Shown: piece after piece, positions 9,373 to 18,937 of the stretch
How positions within the stretch are numbered: the first letter of the stretch is position 1
Layout of the letters: each line of letters starts with the position of its first letter
Assembly: GCA_965228905.1 (NCBI GenBank)
Contig: CBDDII010000003.1
Location: 310,001 to 374,000, forward strand
Length of the DNA stretch: 64,000 nt
Reading direction: 5' to 3'
Source of the DNA: CALKXV01 sp965228905
GTDB taxonomy: Bacteria > Pseudomonadota > Alphaproteobacteria > Rhodobacterales > Rhodobacteraceae
Position numbers and translations under genes: made by a program
Notes under the pieces: generated by a model
What the model saw: the letters and a program-made list of their open reading frames with translations, nothing else
The model's database searches: none
Told to the model about the DNA's origin: nothing

Positions 9373-10182
9373 CTATGCAGTAGCTAACTCGATCTTTTCT
9401 ACCATCTCTTGTGCCAAAGCGCGATAGGCCAATGCACCTTTCGACCCCGGATCATAGGCAGTGACCGGCATCGAATAAGATGGCGCTTCCGAAATCCGGA
9501 CATTGCGTGGAACGATAGTTTCATAGACCAGACCGCCCAACGTTTCCCGCGCATCATGCTCTACCTGTTGGCTCAGGTTGTTGCGGCCATCGTACATCGT
9601 CAAAAGCACGCCCTCGATCCGCAGATTAGGATTGGCCGCCTCTCGCACTTCTCGGACCGTCAGCATGAGTTGCGACAGGCCTTCCAGCGCAAAGAATTCG
9701 CTTTGCAACGGGATCAACACCGAATCCGACGCCACCATCGCGTTGATCGTCAAAAGGCTCAGTGACGGCGGGCAATCGATCAGGATGAAGTCCAGTTCAT
9801 AAACATCGATCGCCGGTTGCCGCAGCGCGTCGTGAAGCAGAAAACTCCGCTTCTCGATCGACATCATCTCGATGTCTGCGGAACTCAAATCCGTAGTGCT
9901 CGCCGCAAGAAGTAGCCCTTCGACGGAAGTCTGCCGCAACACCTTGTTCAGATCGACCTCTTCCAGGATCAGATCGTATGTGGTGAACTCGCGGTCTTCC
10001 GGCTCTATCCCCAAACCGGTCGAGGCATTCCCCTGCGGATCAAGATCGACCAGCAGGACGTTATAGCCTTCCTCGGCCAGAGCAGCGCCAAGATTGATCG
10101 CGGTCGTGGTCTTACCCACCCCGCCCTTCTGGTTGCAGATGGAAATGATGCGCGGGGCCGGGGGTCGTGTAGGGTCAGACAC
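9373..10182 (-). CDS. parA: Chromosome partitioning ATPase ParA (Soj type)
   Basis: Deviant Walker-A ATPase that binds DNA non-specifically and drives movement of ParB-parS complexes. The KGGVGKTT signature is at residues 19-26, and DLDPQGNAS and FILIDCPPSL are further nucleotide motifs. At 269 aa without an N-terminal HTH it is the chromosomal (Soj) type. The start overlaps the rsmG end by 8 bases. Confidence 0.97.
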   Translation of the reverse strand: MSDPTRPPAPRIISICNQKGGVGKTTTAINLGAALAEEGYNVLLVDLDPQGNASTGLGIEPEDREFTTYDLILEEVDLNKVLRQTSVEGLLLAASTTDLSSADIEMMSIEKRSFLLHDALRQPAIDVYELDFILIDCPPSLSLLTINAMVASDSVLIPLQSEFFALEGLSQLMLTVREVREAANPNLRIEGVLLTMYDGRNNLSQQVEHDARETLGGLVYETIVPRNVRISEAPSYSMPVTAYDPGSKGALAYRALAQEMVEKIELATA

Positions 10183-10783
10183 GCTTGATCTCTCCGAGTG
10201 TCAGGATAACGGCATCAGCGTCCGTTTCGCTTGGGTATGTTTCGCAGTCAAAGCGCCAGTGTTCAAGCGCCTCCGTGATCTCATCCTGCGCTTTTCGACC
10301 TTTTGGCAGGATCACTCTGCCACCATCCGCCAGGTGTCGATCAACGTAAGGCAGAAGCTGAGAAAGCGGCGCCAGGGCTCGTGCCGAAACCACGTCCGCA
10401 TTCTGGGGCGGCGCCTCTTCGATCCGCTTGGCGATGACATCGAATCCAACAGTTTCGCGGGCAAGCGCGCGCAGGAATGCCGCCTTGCGCTGATCGGCCT
10501 CGATCAATGTCGTCTGTCGGTCCGGCCCCCGCAAAATGGCGATGACAGCGCCGGGAAACCCACCACCGCTGCCAAGATCGACCCAATCCCGCGCATGTTC
10601 GCCGTGTTGGAAAAGCTGCGCGGAATCCAGAAAATGGCGTGTCCACAGCATGTCCAACGACTTTGGGCTGACCAGATTGATCCGGGCGTTCCAGGCGACA
10701 AGCAGATCGGCATAGACCTCCAGCATCTCGAATGTTTCACGTGAAACATCGGTGCGGGCCCGAAAATCATCCTTATCGCTCAT
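10175..10783 (-). CDS. rsmG: 16S rRNA (guanine-527-N7)-methyltransferase RsmG
   Basis: SAM-dependent methyltransferase acting on 16S rRNA G527 (formerly GidB). The SAM-binding loop is DLGSGGGFPG and the following AFLRAL segment is typical; length is 202 aa. The ATG at 10783 overlaps the mnmG stop (ATGA). Codons 13-18, encoding VSRETF, contain a perfect 16-bp parS, so this part of the protein is also a ParB loading site. Confidence 0.95.
   Translation of the reverse strand: MSDKDDFRARTDVSRETFEMLEVYADLLVAWNARINLVSPKSLDMLWTRHFLDSAQLFQHGEHARDWVDLGSGGGFPGAVIAILRGPDRQTTLIEADQRKAAFLRALARETVGFDVIAKRIEEAPPQNADVVSARALAPLSQLLPYVDRHLADGGRVILPKGRKAQDEITEALEHWRFDCETYPSETDADAVILTLGEIKRV
10733..10748. promoter_or_regulatory. 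parS centromere site 1 (inside rsmG)
   Basis: TGTTTCACGTGAAACA is a perfect 16-bp palindrome identical to the conserved bacterial parS sequence. It lies within the N-terminal coding part of rsmG, about 550 bp from the parA start and about 5.3 kb from the putative oriC centre. Confidence 0.95.
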
Positions 10784-12654
10784 GAAGCCTGCCGGTTTCC
10801 CTTGCGTAAGCGCGCCAGCAACAAAGTCAGCGCCGCCGGAGTCATGCCTTCGACACGCCCCGCCTGCCCAAGGGTTTCCGGGCGAACGCGCATCAGCTTT
10901 TGCTTCAATTCGTGGGAAAGCCCGGTCAAACCCGCATAGTCAAAGTCGGGCTGGATCTCCTGCGCCTCGTCCTTCCGCAGACTTTCCACATCCTGCGCCT
11001 GACGTTTGACGTACTGCGCATAAAGCGCATCCCGTTTCAGCTGCAACTGAATATCGGCAGGAATGTCTGAGATCTCGGGCCGCAGGCCGGAAATGACGTC
11101 GAACTCCACGTCAGCAAAGGCCAAAAGCTCCAGCCCTGACCGCTTACCGCCGTCCCTGGCGATCCGAACACCTTTGTCCGCCGCTTCGCTTGCCGAAATC
11201 TCCAAGCCGGACAACTGGTTCCGACCTGCTTCAAGCGCTTCCATCTTGCGTTCAAACGCTTGCTTTCGCGTATCTCCAACGCAGCCGGCCGCCAATCCCA
11301 AGGGCGTCAACCGCTGATCGGCATTGTCCGCACGCAGCGACAGCCGAAATTCGGCACGCGAGGTAAACATCCGGTAAGGCTCGCTCACTCCCCGCGTAAT
11401 CAGATCATCGACCATCACGCCGATATACGAGGTTTCGCGCGAAAACTTCACAGGCTCCAGGCCGAGGGCATCGCCGGCGGCATTCAATCCAGCGACCAAT
11501 CCCTGAGCCGCCGCCTCCTCATATCCTGTGGTTCCGTTGATCTGCCCCGCAAGATATAGCCCCGGAACATCTTTTAATCGCAAGGATGACGTCAAGGCAC
11601 GAGGATCAACATAGTCATACTCAATGGCATAGCCCGGCTGCACGATCTCGGCTTTCTCCAACCCAGCAATCGAATGCACATAGTCGCGCTGCACGTCTTC
11701 CGGCAAAGACGTCGAAATCCCGTTCGGATAAACCAGATCACTGGTCAAACCTTCCGGTTCCAGGAAAATCTGATGAGAGGTCTTGTCGGCAAAACGGACC
11801 ACCTTGTCCTCGATCGAAGGGCAATACCGCGGTCCAACCCCGTCAATATGCCCCCCATACATGGCAGATCGCGACAGGTTCTCGCGGATCACGTCATGGG
11901 TGGCTTCATTCGTATGGGTGATTCCGCAAGCAACCTGCCGGATCGCAGTTTCCTTGCTGAAGAACGAGAAAAACACCGGATCCTCATCACCCGGCTGCAT
12001 CTCCAGCTTCGCCCAGTCAATACTGTTCGAGCGTAGACGCGGCGGCGTTCCCGTTTTCAATCGCCCAAGCGGCAACCCGAATTCATCAATCCGCTCGGCC
12101 AGACGCACCGACGGCGCGTCGCCGATCCGACCGCCAGGTCGGGAGACATCCCCGATATGAATAACGCCACGCAGGAACGTTCCCGTTGTCAAAACAACGG
12201 CACCCGCCCGGATGTCGGAACCATCAGCAAGGCGGACCCCGGCAACCCGATTACAATCGAAAAGAAAATCCGTCGCCTCGCCCTCGACAATGCGGATGTT
12301 CTCGTGGCCTTCCATTTCGGCCAGCATGGCAGAGCGATAAACCGCACGATCCGCTTGCGCGCGTGGGCCTTGTACCGCTGGCCCCTTTCGTCGGTTCAAC
12401 AGGCGGAACTGGATACCCGCCTTGTCGGCAACGCGGCCCATCACACCATCAAGCGCGTCGATCTCACGAACCAGGTGCCCCTTACCCAATCCACCAATCG
12501 CGGGGTTACAGGACATCACGCCAATGCCCGCACGATCAAGCGTCACCAGCGCAACGCGCGCACCCCGACGCGCCGCCGCATGGGCCGCATCCGCGCCCGC
12601 ATGGCCACCGCCAACGACGATGACGTCTGTGTCAGAATGTTTCACGTGAAACAT
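10780..12654 (-). CDS. mnmG: tRNA uridine-34 carboxymethylaminomethyl modification enzyme MnmG
   Basis: FAD-dependent partner of MnmE that makes cmnm5U at the tRNA wobble position. The GGGHAG dinucleotide-binding motif is near the N-terminus, and the GidA signatures are present (GPRYCPSIEDK; GQINGTTGYEEAAAQG). It is about 624 aa. The start is uncertain. The ATG at 12654-12652 follows AGGAGG with no spacer, whereas a GTG at 12645-12643 has AGGAGG nine bases upstream. Both starts lie inside parS site 2, so the N-terminus reads MFHVKHS or MKHS. Confidence 0.95.
   Translation of the reverse strand: MFHVKHSDTDVIVVGGGHAGADAAHAAARRGARVALVTLDRAGIGVMSCNPAIGGLGKGHLVREIDALDGVMGRVADKAGIQFRLLNRRKGPAVQGPRAQADRAVYRSAMLAEMEGHENIRIVEGEATDFLFDCNRVAGVRLADGSDIRAGAVVLTTGTFLRGVIHIGDVSRPGGRIGDAPSVRLAERIDEFGLPLGRLKTGTPPRLRSNSIDWAKLEMQPGDEDPVFFSFFSKETAIRQVACGITHTNEATHDVIRENLSRSAMYGGHIDGVGPRYCPSIEDKVVRFADKTSHQIFLEPEGLTSDLVYPNGISTSLPEDVQRDYVHSIAGLEKAEIVQPGYAIEYDYVDPRALTSSLRLKDVPGLYLAGQINGTTGYEEAAAQGLVAGLNAAGDALGLEPVKFSRETSYIGVMVDDLITRGVSEPYRMFTSRAEFRLSLRADNADQRLTPLGLAAGCVGDTRKQAFERKMEALEAGRNQLSGLEISASEAADKGVRIARDGGKRSGLELLAFADVEFDVISGLRPEISDIPADIQLQLKRDALYAQYVKRQAQDVESLRKDEAQEIQPDFDYAGLTGLSHELKQKLMRVRPETLGQAGRVEGMTPAALTLLLARLRKGNRQAS
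12638..12653. promoter_or_regulatory. parS centromere site 2 (at mnmG start)
   Basis: A second exact TGTTTCACGTGAAACA palindrome, 1905 bp from site 1 and about 3.4 kb from the putative oriC centre. It covers the first codons of mnmG immediately after its ribosome-binding site, so ParB loading may affect mnmG expression (inference). Confidence 0.95.
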
Positions 12655-12659
12655 CCTCC

Positions 12660-13946
12660 TCACTTGCCAATGCAGAAGTTCGCGAAAATATCGTCCAGGA
12701 TATCCTCGACATCCACCCTCCCCACAAGGGAATCGAGCGCATGGATCGCCCCACGCAGTTCTTCCGCGATGATTTCTGTCAGTTCAGGTGCGGTTTCTAA
12801 CCGTTCCGTGGCGATTCCCAAAGCCTCAATTGCGCGAACCAAGGCATCCCGATGCCGTTCCCGAATTGCCAGCCCTGCACCCCCCGCCTTTGATTCCAGC
12901 GCAACCGCAACGCGCTCCACCAGATCATCCAGACCGGCACCGCTCTTCGCAGAAATATCTCCCGCACCTAGATCGGACTTTGCCACCACGACAATGTCGC
13001 CCTCTCGCGGCAACGTCGCTGGTCGGTCGCCTTCCCTCTCCAAAAGGATGATCCGCAAATCTGCATCTTCCGCACGCTGCAACGCCCGCTCGATCCCGAT
13101 TGCTTCGACTTCATCGCCAGCTTCGCGCAAGCCAGCAGTGTCCAACATTGTGACAGGCAAGCCGCGCAGATCCATCCGCACTTCGATCACATCCCGCGTC
13201 GTTCCGGCGATGTTCGAGGTGATCGCGGCATCACGCCCGGCCAGAGCATTCAACAAGCTGGACTTACCAACATTCGGCGGACCAAGGATGGCAACCTCGA
13301 ACCCGTCGCGAATACGCTCGGCGATCCCGGCGCCGGCCGCCTGCTGCTCCAACTCCTGTCGCACCTCCGCCAAAAGACCGCGCACCTCAGGCGTCACGTC
13401 AACAGGGACTTCTTCATCGGCGAAATCAATCGTCGCTTCCAGCAAGGCCGCAGCCCGGATCAGCTTTTTTCGCCAAACCTCGACCCTCTCACCAAGTGCC
13501 CCGGAAAACACCCGAAAGGCCTGACGCCTCTGCGCCTCGGTCTCGGCTTCCACAAGATCGGAAAGTCCTTCGATCTGGGCAAGGTCGAGTCGTTCGTTTT
13601 CGAGCGCTCGCCGCGTGAATTCGCCAGCCTCGGCAATCCGAAAGCCCGACATATCGCCAAGCGCGGACAAGACCGCGTTCACCGTCGCGACGGACCCATG
13701 TAAATGAAGCTCGGCCACATCTTCGCCGGTAAAGCTATCGGGGCCGGGGAACCAGAGCACAAGCGCCTGGTCCAACACTTCACCACAGGCCCTCAATACC
13801 CGAAGGCTGGCGCGACGCGGTTCCGGCAATTCACCGCAAAATGACACCAACCCCTTGCCCGCATCCGGCCCGGACAAACGGACAACAGCAACACCCGCTT
13901 TCCCCCGGGCCGTGCTGAGGGCAAAAATCGTGTCCATTTCACTCAA
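12660..13946 (-). CDS. mnmE: tRNA modification GTPase MnmE
   Basis: GTPase that works with MnmG on tRNA U34. The N-terminal tetrahydrofolate-binding domain spans about residues 1-115. The G domain, inserted in a helical domain, has GPPNVGKSS, GTTRD and DTAGLR. The C-terminal CIGK contains the invariant Cys that ends MnmE proteins. Length is 428 aa. The TGA stop overlaps the AGGAGG site of mnmG. Confidence 0.97.
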   Translation of the reverse strand: MSEMDTIFALSTARGKAGVAVVRLSGPDAGKGLVSFCGELPEPRRASLRVLRACGEVLDQALVLWFPGPDSFTGEDVAELHLHGSVATVNAVLSALGDMSGFRIAEAGEFTRRALENERLDLAQIEGLSDLVEAETEAQRRQAFRVFSGALGERVEVWRKKLIRAAALLEATIDFADEEVPVDVTPEVRGLLAEVRQELEQQAAGAGIAERIRDGFEVAILGPPNVGKSSLLNALAGRDAAITSNIAGTTRDVIEVRMDLRGLPVTMLDTAGLREAGDEVEAIGIERALQRAEDADLRIILLEREGDRPATLPREGDIVVVAKSDLGAGDISAKSGAGLDDLVERVAVALESKAGGAGLAIRERHRDALVRAIEALGIATERLETAPELTEIIAEELRGAIHALDSLVGRVDVEDILDDIFANFCIGK

Positions 13947-13967
13947 CTATCTGTTATTAAACAGAAA

Positions 13968-15236
<1,269 letters not shown>

Positions 15237-15360
15237 GGATACACCTTTCAAACGCACGGCATCGGTGCGACGGCTTTCATAATTTCGAAAGTTTCAAAAG
15301 ACGCCAGGACGGCACCTCAAGCGGTCAACTAAGGTCACCCGCACCCAAAGTCAACAAATC

Positions 15361-15810
15361 TCAGAATCTCAGCACGACAGAGAATACGATCACGATCATC
15401 AGAACCGTCGGCACCTCGTTCATCAGACGATAGGTTCGACCCTCGCGCGTATCCTTTCCCGCCATGATTTCCTTACGACGTCGCCCCAGCCAATGATGAA
15501 ACCACGTCATCACCAGAACCGCAGCCGCCTTGGTCCAGGGCCAGATCATCCCCCAATCGACAATCCCCGGCGTAAAGACCAACATCAGCCCAAACACCCA
15601 GGTCGCGATCATCGCGGGGTTCATGATGACACGCAGCAGCTTCTGTTCCATCATCACGAACAGATCATGCGTCTCGCCTTCAAACCCGACACGTTCCACG
15701 TGATGCACGAACAAACGGGGCAGATAGAACAACCCGGCCATCCACGAGATTACCGAGACGATATGAAAGGCCTTCGTCCAAGGGTAAAGATTTGACAGTA
15801 TCTCAGCCAT
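15361..15810 (-). CDS. hemJ: Protoporphyrinogen IX oxidase HemJ
   Basis: Membrane protein of the HemJ (formerly UPF0093) family, which oxidises protoporphyrinogen to protoporphyrin in many alphaproteobacteria. It is 149 aa with four predicted membrane helices. The conserved His16 (WTKAFHIVSV) and a Lys in the WPWTKAA segment match residues needed for heme binding and activity in the family. The gene borders the putative replication origin and is transcribed away from it. Confidence 0.9.
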   Translation of the reverse strand: MAEILSNLYPWTKAFHIVSVISWMAGLFYLPRLFVHHVERVGFEGETHDLFVMMEQKLLRVIMNPAMIATWVFGLMLVFTPGIVDWGMIWPWTKAAAVLVMTWFHHWLGRRRKEIMAGKDTREGRTYRLMNEVPTVLMIVIVFSVVLRF

Positions 15811-15885
15811 TCTGCCTCTCAGCTAGCGCCCCCCTTCCTTATAATAATATAAGAAAGAAAGAAGAGATTTTGTGGTTATAGGCCC

Positions 15886-15894
15886 GGTGGATAA
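15886..15894 (-). promoter_or_regulatory. DnaA box candidate
   Basis: The reverse complement reads TTATCCACC, one base from the consensus TTATCCACA. It lies beside the AT-rich tract of the putative origin. Confidence 0.6.
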
Positions 15895-15989
15895 GTGGAA
15901 TTACTCGGTTTTACGACGACTTGCCAACAGTGGGAAAAGTTTTGCCGATCTTATCCATTCTGGGAGACCAGTTAACAATTTTTAATGTC

Positions 15990-16004
15990 TTAACCAAAGG
16001 TTAA
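15990..16004. promoter_or_regulatory. CtrA-type site TTAA-N7-TTAA in oriC
   Basis: TTAACCAAAGGTTAA is an exact full CtrA recognition motif. Two more TTAA tetramers lie just upstream (15972-15975, 15982-15985). The site shares the extended form TTAACCA-N3-GTTAACG with a site upstream of the DivL-like gene (37522-37538, minus strand). Confidence 0.7.
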
Positions 16005-16039
16005 CGCTTACATCGAAACAACCGATGCTGGGGATGAAC

Positions 16040-16048
16040 TGTGTATAA
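16040..16048 (-). promoter_or_regulatory. DnaA box candidate (TTATNCACA)
   Basis: The reverse complement TTATACACA matches the relaxed DnaA consensus TTATNCACA exactly; it is the best DnaA box in the gap. Confidence 0.65.
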
Positions 16049-16065
16049 CACCCACGCCGTACCGC

Positions 16066-16074
16066 TTACCCACA
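16066..16074 (+). promoter_or_regulatory. DnaA box candidate
   Basis: TTACCCACA differs from TTATCCACA at one base and lies 17 bases after the preceding box, on the opposite strand. Confidence 0.55.
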
Positions 16075-16220
16075 CCCGCGACCAACGGATCATCCACCGT
16101 GGAAAACTCAAGGCCAGGCCGACCCGAGAAATCTGAGAAACAGGTTGCATCGACAAAGCCCCGATTTTCCAGCATTCCATCAAGACGATTCCCGGCAAGT
16201 CTTGCACAGAGTTACCCCCA

Positions 16221-16820
16221 ATGCCCGAGCGTTTGATCCTCGCCTCCTCCTCCGAAACGCGCATGGAAATGTTGACGCGGGCTGCCGTACCGTTCGAGGC
16301 GATTGCCGCACGGATTGACGAAGAGGCGATCAAATCCGCGCTTCTGGCAGAGGGTGCCAAGCCACGCGACATCGCCGATGCCCTCGCCGAAGCCAAAGCG
16401 CGAAAGATCGCCATGAAACATCCTGACGCCCTTGTCCTCGGCTCCGACCAGGTTCTGGATTTCAACGGCACCCTACTGTCCAAACCGGAAAGCCCGGACG
16501 CCGCACTCGCCCAATTGAAATCCATGCGCAGCAACCGGCACCATCTGTTTTCCGCCGCGGTCATCTATGAAGACGCAAAACCGGTCTGGCGGCATGTGGG
16601 CCAGGTCCGTCTCTACATGCGCGACGCCTCCGACGACTGGCTGCAAAACTATGTTGCCCGCAACTGGGAAAGCATCCGGCATTCCGTCGGCGCCTACAAA
16701 CTGGAAGAAGAAGGCGTGCGCCTTTTCACCCGGATCGAAGGCGATCACTTCAATGTCCTCGGGATGCCGCTTCTCGAAGTCTTGTCCTATCTCACTTTGC
16801 GAGGCACCTTGCCGTCATGA
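16221..16820 (+). CDS. Maf-family nucleoside triphosphate pyrophosphatase
   Basis: House-cleaning enzyme that hydrolyses non-canonical or methylated nucleotides. It starts with the family motif LASSSETRMEML (the SSSxxR type) and carries LGSDQVL and the conserved SVGAYKLEEEGV region; length is 199 aa. The substrate class (dTTP/UTP type or m7GTP type) cannot be read with certainty. It is the first gene right of the putative origin. Its TGA overlaps the aroE ATG (ATGA). Confidence 0.9.
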   Translation: MPERLILASSSETRMEMLTRAAVPFEAIAARIDEEAIKSALLAEGAKPRDIADALAEAKARKIAMKHPDALVLGSDQVLDFNGTLLSKPESPDAALAQLKSMRSNRHHLFSAAVIYEDAKPVWRHVGQVRLYMRDASDDWLQNYVARNWESIRHSVGAYKLEEEGVRLFTRIEGDHFNVLGMPLLEVLSYLTLRGTLPS

Positions 16821-17653
16821 ACGACCATCCCCGTATCCCCCTTGCCGGCGTCATCGGATCACCCGTCGCCCACAGCAAATCGCCGATGATCTTTCGTTAT
16901 TGGTTCCAACAGTTGGGCCTGCGTGGATACTACATTCCCATGGACATCGCCTCGGGCGACCTTGAAGACGCGATCCGCACCATGCCGAAACTTGGGTTTG
17001 TCGGCGCGAACGTGACGATCCCCCACAAGGAACACGTTCTTGGTCTTGCAGATTCCGTTTCTGACCGCGCAGCACTTATCGGTTCGGCGAATACATTAAC
17101 GTTTCGTGACGACGGTACGATTTATGCCGATAATACAGACGGTTACGGGTTTGTTGAAAATCTTCGTCAGGGTGCCCCGGATTGGAGCGCCAAGGATGGG
17201 CCGGCCGCGGTGCTTGGGGCGGGCGGTGCGGCACGCGCCGTTCTTTCCTCCCTGATCGACGCTGGTGTGCCCGAAATCCGGCTGACCAACCGAACCCGCA
17301 CAAGGTCCGACGCCCTTGCCCGCGAATTCGGCAACAAGATCCGCGTGTTCGACTGGGTGCAGGCGGGCAATATGCTGGACGGCGCAAGGACAGTCGTAAA
17401 CGCGACTTCGCTAGGCATGACCGGAAAACCGGAAATGCGCATTCCCCTCGACGCCATGTCAAAAGACGCCGTGGTCACCGATCTGGTTTATGCCCCGCTT
17501 GAAACGCCACTTCTGGCCCACGCGAAATCCATCGGATGCACGACAGTCGATGGCCTGGGCATGTTGCTTTACCAGGCGACCCCCGGTTTCGAACGCTGGT
17601 TCGGGATGAAACCGACGGTCGACGCAAAACTGCGCAACGCGGTGCTGGGGTGA
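16817..17653 (+). CDS. aroE: Shikimate dehydrogenase
   Basis: NADPH-dependent reduction of 3-dehydroshikimate in aromatic amino-acid synthesis. The N-terminal substrate domain has GSPVAHSKSP with the shikimate-binding serines, VTIPHKE with the catalytic Lys, and NTDGYGF with the partner Asp. The Rossmann loop is VLGAGGAARAVL. Length is 278 aa. Both ends overlap neighbours by four bases (ATGA with maf, GTGA with coaE). Confidence 0.96.
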   Translation: MNDHPRIPLAGVIGSPVAHSKSPMIFRYWFQQLGLRGYYIPMDIASGDLEDAIRTMPKLGFVGANVTIPHKEHVLGLADSVSDRAALIGSANTLTFRDDGTIYADNTDGYGFVENLRQGAPDWSAKDGPAAVLGAGGAARAVLSSLIDAGVPEIRLTNRTRTRSDALAREFGNKIRVFDWVQAGNMLDGARTVVNATSLGMTGKPEMRIPLDAMSKDAVVTDLVYAPLETPLLAHAKSIGCTTVDGLGMLLYQATPGFERWFGMKPTVDAKLRNAVLG

Positions 17654-18282
17654 GCCGACCTTTCGTCATCGGGCTGACCGGGTCCATCGGCATGGGCAAG
17701 ACGACCACCGCCAGGATGTTTCACGACCTCGGCATTCCTGTCTGGGATGCCGACGCTGCCGTGCATCGGCTTTATTCCAAGGCGGGAAAGGCGGTCAAAG
17801 AAATTGCCGCGATTTGCCCCGACGCCATAGATGACGGCGCCGTCAATCGCGCGAAACTTTCCGAATGGATCGCCACCAACAAGACCGCCCTTAAAAACCT
17901 CGAATCCATCGTCCACCCGCTGGTCCGTGAAGACCGCGAGGATTTTATCAAGACAGCACAAGCGCCAATTGTTCTGGTCGACATTCCGCTTCTTTTCGAA
18001 ACCGGCGGCGACAAGGACGTCGATTTCATTGCCGTGGTTTCCGCCCCGCCCGAGGTTCAACGCGCCCGCGTTCTGGAACGCCCCGGTATGACGTCCGAGA
18101 AATTCGAACACCTGAAATCCAAGCAGTTGCCGGATGCCGAAAAACGCGCCCGCGCCGATCAGGTGATCCCGACGACATCCCTTGAAGAGGCCCGCGCCGC
18201 CGTTCATGATGTACTAGGGCAGATCAAAAGCAGGCTGGGACATGAGGGAAATCGTTCTCGACACCGAGACGACGGGGTTTGA
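17650..18282 (+). CDS. coaE: Dephospho-CoA kinase
   Basis: Last step of coenzyme A synthesis. The P-loop GLTGSIGMGKTT is near residues 8-19, followed by the family motifs DADAAVHRLY and DIPLLFETG; length is 210 aa. The start is a GTG at 17650 overlapping the aroE TGA. The frame runs 41 bases into dnaQ, so about 13 C-terminal residues are encoded by DNA that also encodes the start of DnaQ. Confidence 0.95.
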   Translation: MSRPFVIGLTGSIGMGKTTTARMFHDLGIPVWDADAAVHRLYSKAGKAVKEIAAICPDAIDDGAVNRAKLSEWIATNKTALKNLESIVHPLVREDREDFIKTAQAPIVLVDIPLLFETGGDKDVDFIAVVSAPPEVQRARVLERPGMTSEKFEHLKSKQLPDAEKRARADQVIPTTSLEEARAAVHDVLGQIKSRLGHEGNRSRHRDDGV

Positions 18283-18937
18283 CCCCGAAACAGGCGACCG
18301 GTTGGTCGAAATCGGTGCGGTCGAGCTTGTCGGCCACATGCCGACCGGCAACCAGTATCACCAATACATCAATCCCGAACGCGACGTGCCCGAAAGCGCG
18401 GTCGAGGTTCACGGGCTGACGCTGGACTTCCTGCGCGACAAACCGAAATTCGCCTCAGTCGCCCAGGATTTTCTGGATTTCATCGGCGATGCGAAACTCG
18501 TAATCCACAACGCCGCTTTCGATATGAAATTCCTGAACGCCGAGTTGCGCTGGCTGAACCTGCCCCAGATCGACTACGCACGCGCCATCGACACCCTTGA
18601 AATGGCGCGAAAGAAATTTCCGGGCTCTCCCGCCTCGCTCGACGCACTTTGCCGTCGCTACAACATCGACAATTCCGCGCGGACGCTTCACGGAGCCTTG
18701 CTCGACAGCGAAATCCTTGCAGAGGTCTATCTTGAACTGATCGGCGGGCGACAACCCGATCTGGTGCTGGCGTCAGGCGGGTCGCGCGGGACCGACGACG
18801 CATCTACAAACGGTGATTGGCGGCCCACGGCACGGCCCAACCCCCTGCCATCCCGCGTGACCCCGGAAGAATCCGAGGCGCACGCGAAATTCGTCTCTGA
18901 CTTGGGCGAAAACGCCCTTTGGAACAGGTTCAGCTAA
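18242..18937 (+). CDS. dnaQ: DNA polymerase III epsilon subunit (3'-5' proofreading exonuclease)
   Basis: DEDDh exonuclease of the replicase. The acidic residues are in LDTETTGFD (residues 6-14), HNAAFDMKFL and HGALLDSEILAEV, the last holding the ExoIII His/Asp motif. The 231-aa protein ends with a C-terminal tail that in this family contacts the polymerase alpha subunit. It overlaps coaE by 41 bases and meets secB tail to tail with an 8-base overlap. Confidence 0.96.
   Translation: MREIVLDTETTGFDPETGDRLVEIGAVELVGHMPTGNQYHQYINPERDVPESAVEVHGLTLDFLRDKPKFASVAQDFLDFIGDAKLVIHNAAFDMKFLNAELRWLNLPQIDYARAIDTLEMARKKFPGSPASLDALCRRYNIDNSARTLHGALLDSEILAEVYLELIGGRQPDLVLASGGSRGTDDASTNGDWRPTARPNPLPSRVTPEESEAHAKFVSDLGENALWNRFS

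Larger units (their letters stand above)
15811..16220. other. Putative chromosomal replication origin (oriC)
   Basis: A 410-bp gap between divergent hemJ and maf. It has an AT-rich tract (15836-15871) and DnaA-box-like 9-mers: TGTGTATAA (16040-16048, the reverse complement TTATACACA fits TTATNCACA), GGTGGATAA (15886-15894) and TTACCCACA (16066-16074), each one base from TTATCCACA, plus weaker ones at 15871, 15951, 16090 and 16212. A perfect TTAA-N7-TTAA CtrA-type site is at 15990-16004. parS sites and parAB lie 3-7 kb away. Flanking genes run away from the gap on both sides, as expected at an origin. This is prediction from sequence; no origin mapping is available. Confidence 0.8.
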
